A DNA stretch of 9,403 nt from an uncultured Bacteroidia bacterium (GTDB taxonomy: Bacteria > Bacteroidota > Bacteroidia > Bacteroidales > UBA932). Location of the stretch: positions 1 through 9,403 of the forward strand of contig CADBUS010000166.1 in the NCBI GenBank assembly GCA_902797895.1, written 5' to 3'. The notes beneath the pieces are model-generated. The model was not told the DNA's origin, did no database searches, and worked only from the letters and a program-made list of their open reading frames with translations. The position numbers and the translations under genes were made by a program. Each line of letters opens with the position of its first letter. The stretch's first letter is position 1. Of the stretch, positions 6,679 to 9,403 are shown piece after piece.

Positions 6679-6698
6679 CCTAATGCAATAAAGCTACT

Positions 6699-7559
6699 AT
6701 GAATACTCCGCTATTTTTAGGCACTGAGCCATATAAAGAGCTTGCCCACAAGGGGTTGGAATTAGGCATAAATCTCGGTCTTAAGATTCTTGCCGCCATA
6801 GCCATATACATAGTGGGCGGCTGGCTTATAAAAAAGATAAAACGCCTGTTTGCCAAGTTCCTTGCAAAGAGAAAGGTTGAGGCTTCTCTCTCCACTTTTT
6901 TGCAGAGCGCATTGGCTATTATTCTTCTTATAGTGCTTATTGTGAGTACTATTCACGCCCTCGGAATAGATACCACATCGCTTGTTGCGCTTATAGGAGG
7001 AGCCGGCCTGGCAATAGGAATGGCCTTTTCCGGCACTCTGCAAAACTTTGCAGGTGGGGTGCTATTGCTTGTGTTAAAGCCATTTAAGGTGGGAGATTTA
7101 ATTGAAGCACAGAATCAGAAAGGCACTGTATCCGCCATAGAGATTGCTCATACTCACCTGATTACACCGGATAATAGAAAGATTATAATTCCTAATGGAG
7201 CACTCTTTAACAGCACTATAATCAATCTCTCTCAGCAGGGGCAATTGCGTTGCGAGTGGAATATCAGTATCGCATACGGAGATAATTCAGAGATAGCAAG
7301 AGCAGAAATAGTTAGAATTATTGAGCAGAATACTCTTATACTCAAGGGCAAAGAGGCTCCGGAGCAACCATACGCAATAGTTTCGGATTTAGCGCAGAGT
7401 TGCGTGGTGATAACAGGGCGCGGATGGTGCAAAAGCGAGGAGTATTTTACAGCTATGGCCGCCATAAGAGAGGCTATTTACATAGAGCTGCCCAAAAAAG
7501 GAATACACTTCCCATTCCCTCAAATGGATGTGCATATAAAACAATCTAATCAGAGTTAA
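6699..7559 (+). CDS. mscS: Small-conductance mechanosensitive channel (MscS family)
   Basis: An inner-membrane tension-gated channel that lets solutes out on hypo-osmotic shock. Its 286 residues equal the length of the E. coli protein. Three membrane segments are visible at about 24-45, 66-88 and 93-126. The third is the Gly/Ala-rich pore helix (LIGGAGLAIGMAFSG, 99-112) followed by LQNFAGG (114-120), the conserved pore-exit motif. A soluble beta and alpha-beta region follows (VGDLIE, then IPNGALF) and the C-terminus has FPFPQMDVHI, typical of MscS. The only odd thing is its place: first gene of a probable operon with crt, 25 bases downstream, and hbd. It may protect against osmotic effects of fermentation products or release small acids, but this is inference. 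Confidence 0.95.
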   Translation: MNTPLFLGTEPYKELAHKGLELGINLGLKILAAIAIYIVGGWLIKKIKRLFAKFLAKRKVEASLSTFLQSALAIILLIVLIVSTIHALGIDTTSLVALIGGAGLAIGMAFSGTLQNFAGGVLLLVLKPFKVGDLIEAQNQKGTVSAIEIAHTHLITPDNRKIIIPNGALFNSTIINLSQQGQLRCEWNISIAYGDNSEIARAEIVRIIEQNTLILKGKEAPEQPYAIVSDLAQSCVVITGRGWCKSEEYFTAMAAIREAIYIELPKKGIHFPFPQMDVHIKQSNQS

Positions 7560-7584
7560 TATTCAATAAATAAAGAACAACTAT

Positions 7585-8364
7585 ATGGAGTTTAAGATGT
7601 TGATAATAGAGAGAGTCGATAACATCGCAGTACTAAAAATAAATAGGCCTGATGCTATGAACTCTCTTAATAATGAGCTACTTAATGAGCTTAATTGCGC
7701 CTTGGAGCAGATTGATTCAGATGAGCAGATAAGGGTTTTGATTATAACAGGAGAAGGAAGAGCTTTTGTGGCAGGAGCAGACATAGAGCAGATGAGCACA
7801 ATGAATGTGCAGCAGGGCAAGGAGTTTGGGGTGCAAGGCTCGGCAGTTTTCAGAAAATTAGAGAATATCTCCAAGCCGGTAATAGCCGCAATAAACGGCT
7901 TTGCTCTTGGCGGCGGCTGCGAACTTGCACTCGCCTGCGATATAAGAATAGCCTCCAACAAGGCCAAGATAGGGCAACCGGAGGTTGGACTTGGCATAAC
8001 CCCCGGTTTCTCCGGTACTCAAAGGCTTCCGCGCCTTGTAGGAGAGGGAAAAGCCAAGGAGCTCATCTATACCGCAAAAGCCATTACGGCAGAGGAGGCT
8101 TTGGCTATCGGATTGGTAAACAAGGTAGTAGAGCCTCAGGAGCTTCTCAATGCAGCAATGCAGATGGCTAAAACCATTGCCCAAAACGCCCCTATTGCCC
8201 TAAAACTGAGCAAAGAGGCAATAAATAGAGGAATGCAGACAGATATTGATAGCTCTATCGCGATAGAGAACAATCTGTTTGCGCTCTGCTTTGGCACCCA
8301 AGACCAAAAAGAGGGAATGAAGGCATTTTTTGAAAAACGCCCTCCCGAGTGGAAAAATCAATAA
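7585..8364 (+). CDS. crt: Crotonase, 3-hydroxybutyryl-CoA dehydratase (enoyl-CoA hydratase family), EC 4.2.1.150
   Basis: Interconverts 3-hydroxybutyryl-CoA and crotonyl-CoA. The 259-residue protein has crotonase hallmarks: the oxyanion-hole segment FVAGADIEQM (61-70), GFALGGGCELALACD (105-119) with E113, and IGQPEVGLGITPGFSGTQRL (129-148) with E133. E113 and E133 correspond to the two catalytic glutamates of rat crotonase (E144, E164). The C-terminus FGTQDQKEGMKAFFEKR resembles clostridial Crt. The start is ATG 7585; a second in-frame ATG at 7597 (MLIIERVDN) is also possible and gives a 255-residue form. It lies 25 bases after mscS and 22 before hbd. Linkage to hbd and to the lysine operon supports a role at the C4 stage rather than general beta-oxidation. 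Confidence 0.94.
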   Translation: MEFKMLIIERVDNIAVLKINRPDAMNSLNNELLNELNCALEQIDSDEQIRVLIITGEGRAFVAGADIEQMSTMNVQQGKEFGVQGSAVFRKLENISKPVIAAINGFALGGGCELALACDIRIASNKAKIGQPEVGLGITPGFSGTQRLPRLVGEGKAKELIYTAKAITAEEALAIGLVNKVVEPQELLNAAMQMAKTIAQNAPIALKLSKEAINRGMQTDIDSSIAIENNLFALCFGTQDQKEGMKAFFEKRPPEWKNQ

Positions 8365-8386
8365 AAACATTTAAATATTTAACATT

Positions 8387-9232
8387 ATGAAAGTTGCAGT
8401 AGTAGGAAACGGAACAATGGGGCACGGCATAGCACAGACCTTTGCTACAGCCGGCCACGAAGTAATCCTTAAAGGAAGAAGCGAGACCTCTTTAGGCAAG
8501 GCTCGCAAGGCGATAGAGAAGTTCCTTACAAAGAGTGTTGAGAAGGGAAAAATGGAGGAGGCTGTAAAGGGGCAGATTCTTGAAAGAATAAAGGATACAA
8601 TGAGTTATGAAGATCTCAGAGATGCCGATTTGGTAATTGAAGTTGTGGCTGAAGATATGGCAGTTAAGAAGGAGATTTGGAGTGAGTTAGACAAAGTTTG
8701 CAAGAGCGATGCAATACTCGCCTCAAATACCTCATCACTCTCAATCACGGCCATTGCAGCCTTTACCTCACGCCCTCAGAATGTGATTGGTATGCACTTT
8801 TTCAACCCTGTTCCGCTAATGAAATTGGTGGAGGTTATAAAGGGGCAGCTAACCTGCCCTCAGGTGCACGATAAGGTGGTTGCCATAGCCAAGGAGATTG
8901 GCAAGAGCCCTGTATCTGTAAACGAGGCCCCTGGCTTTGTTGTAAACAGAATCCTTATTCCGCTTGTAAATGAGGGAGTTGGAATACTTGCAGATGGCAT
9001 AGCCACAGCAGAGGAGATAGATGCCGCAATGCAGATGGGAGCAAACCACCCTATGGGCCCTCTCGCTTTAGGCGATTTGATTGGCTTGGATGTTTGCCTT
9101 GCAATTATGGAGGTGCTCTACAATGAGTTTGGAGATAGCAAGTACCGTCCTCATCCGCTCCTGAGAAAGATGGTACGCGCCGGCCTGCTCGGCCGCAAAA
9201 CAGGCCGCGGCTTCTACGATTACACTAAATAG
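8387..9232 (+). CDS. hbd: 3-hydroxybutyryl-CoA dehydrogenase, probably NADPH-preferring
   Basis: Interconverts acetoacetyl-CoA and 3-hydroxybutyryl-CoA. The 281-residue protein begins with the Rossmann motif VVGNGTMGHGIAQ (5-17). Catalytic residues of the family are present: S116/S117 in SNTSSLS, H137 in GMHFFNP, E149 in KLVEVIKG and N187 in GFVVNRIL. The C-terminal domain has ANHPMGPLALGDLIGLD and ends in GRGFYDYTK, as in clostridial Hbd. At the end of the second beta-strand, where NADH enzymes have Asp (LRDI), this protein has LKGRSETS (28-35). The same GR-S/T type of sequence occurs in the NADP-dependent enzyme of Clostridium kluyveri, as I recall it. The gene follows crt by 22 bases and is closed by a strong terminator; no acyl-CoA dehydrogenase or etf genes follow. 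Confidence 0.95.
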   Translation: MKVAVVGNGTMGHGIAQTFATAGHEVILKGRSETSLGKARKAIEKFLTKSVEKGKMEEAVKGQILERIKDTMSYEDLRDADLVIEVVAEDMAVKKEIWSELDKVCKSDAILASNTSSLSITAIAAFTSRPQNVIGMHFFNPVPLMKLVEVIKGQLTCPQVHDKVVAIAKEIGKSPVSVNEAPGFVVNRILIPLVNEGVGILADGIATAEEIDAAMQMGANHPMGPLALGDLIGLDVCLAIMEVLYNEFGDSKYRPHPLLRKMVRAGLLGRKTGRGFYDYTK

Positions 9233-9260
9233 CAGTAATAGCACTAATGCACAATACTTT

Positions 9261-9294
9261 AAGGGGGTGCCAAAACACTTTTTGGCACCCCCTT
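9261..9294. terminator. Bidirectional rho-independent terminator between hbd and a convergent gene
   Basis: A perfect 15-bp stem (9261-9275 with 9280-9294) has a GC core GGGGGTGCC and a 4-base loop cact. It is flanked by A/T runs on both sides (ttaa on the left, ttta on the right). It lies 28 bases after the hbd stop and 38 bases from the stop of the leftward gene at the right edge, so it can end transcription from both directions. Confidence 0.9.
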
Positions 9295-9332
9295 TATTCG
9301 TCATTCAAAGCGTTATCCTATTTTACCCTTGC

Positions 9333-9403
9333 TTAGATAAGATGCAGGGTACCAACAAGGTAGAGCAGGGCGTAGCCCAACACCATACTTATGATACCTA
9401 CAA
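9333..9403 (-). CDS. C-terminus of an unidentified integral membrane protein (partial)
   Basis: On the minus strand an open frame enters from the right edge and ends at TAA 9333-9335. The visible 22 residues, VGIISMVLGYALLYLVGTLHLI, are almost entirely hydrophobic and look like a final membrane helix. Of the other two frames of this strand, one has a stop at the edge and the other encodes a mixed peptide. The convergent layout with a shared terminator supports a real gene end here. Too little is visible to name a family; a transporter is possible. Confidence 0.6.
   Translation of the reverse strand, partial: VGIISMVLGYALLYLVGTLHLI

Larger units (their letters stand above)
6468..6698. promoter_or_regulatory. 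Divergent intergenic control region between the lysine operon and mscS-crt-hbd
   Basis: These 231 bases carry no gene. They are AT-rich near the middle. From left to right they hold a presumed leader of the leftward operon with a hairpin (6531-6564), a leftward promoter, a perfect inverted repeat (6627-6650) and a rightward promoter. I see no cobalamin or lysine riboswitch: the lengths and conserved boxes do not fit. Confidence 0.8.

Noticed and set aside
9068..9304. A 78-codon minus-strand frame with a hydrophobic stretch resembling a signal peptide
   Set aside because: It starts in the terminator hairpin and is mostly antisense to the conserved end of hbd.

Overview
The window holds most of a lysine-fermentation gene cluster that makes acetate, butyrate and ammonia from lysine, plus two linked butyrate-pathway genes on the opposite strand. 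The host is most likely an anaerobic member of the Bacteroidales. Gene order and protein sequences resemble the lysine cluster of Porphyromonas gingivalis and Fusobacterium as I recall it. Translation starts follow A-rich leaders without clear Shine-Dalgarno sequences, and both strands carry matches to the Bacteroidetes promoter element TAnnTTTG.

Leftward operon (minus strand, transcribed from about 6600 to beyond base 1): atoD (CoA-transferase subunit A), kal (3-aminobutyryl-CoA ammonia-lyase), kce (3-keto-5-aminohexanoate cleavage enzyme), kdd (3,5-diaminohexanoate dehydrogenase), kamA (lysine 2,3-aminomutase), kamB (P-loop protein of unknown function) and kamC (MutS-like ATPase, cut by the window edge). 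Gaps between genes are 7 to 47 bases, so co-transcription is likely. Still missing from the pathway are kamD/kamE (B12-dependent beta-lysine 5,6-aminomutase) and the catalytic CoA-transferase subunit, which probably lie to the left.

The divergent control region (6468-6698) holds no gene. It has a perfect 24-base inverted repeat (11-base arms) that covers the -33 region of the leftward promoter and abuts that of the rightward one. It also has a hairpin within the presumed 130-base leader of the lysine operon.

Rightward operon (plus strand): an MscS-type mechanosensitive channel, crotonase (crt) and 3-hydroxybutyryl-CoA dehydrogenase (hbd, with a motif suggesting NADPH use). A 15-bp perfect hairpin terminator follows hbd. 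It also serves the convergent gene at the right edge, of which only a hydrophobic C-terminus is visible.

Together: KamA turns L-lysine into beta-lysine; KamDE (not seen) makes 3,5-diaminohexanoate; Kdd oxidises it; Kce cleaves the product with acetyl-CoA into acetoacetate and 3-aminobutyryl-CoA; Kal removes ammonia to give crotonyl-CoA. After reduction to butyryl-CoA, the CoA-transferase moves CoA to acetoacetate and releases butyrate. Crt and Hbd link acetoacetyl-CoA and crotonyl-CoA, so the two operons meet at the same intermediates. The least understood part is the KamB-KamC pair: two nucleotide-binding proteins that travel with the aminomutases without an established role.
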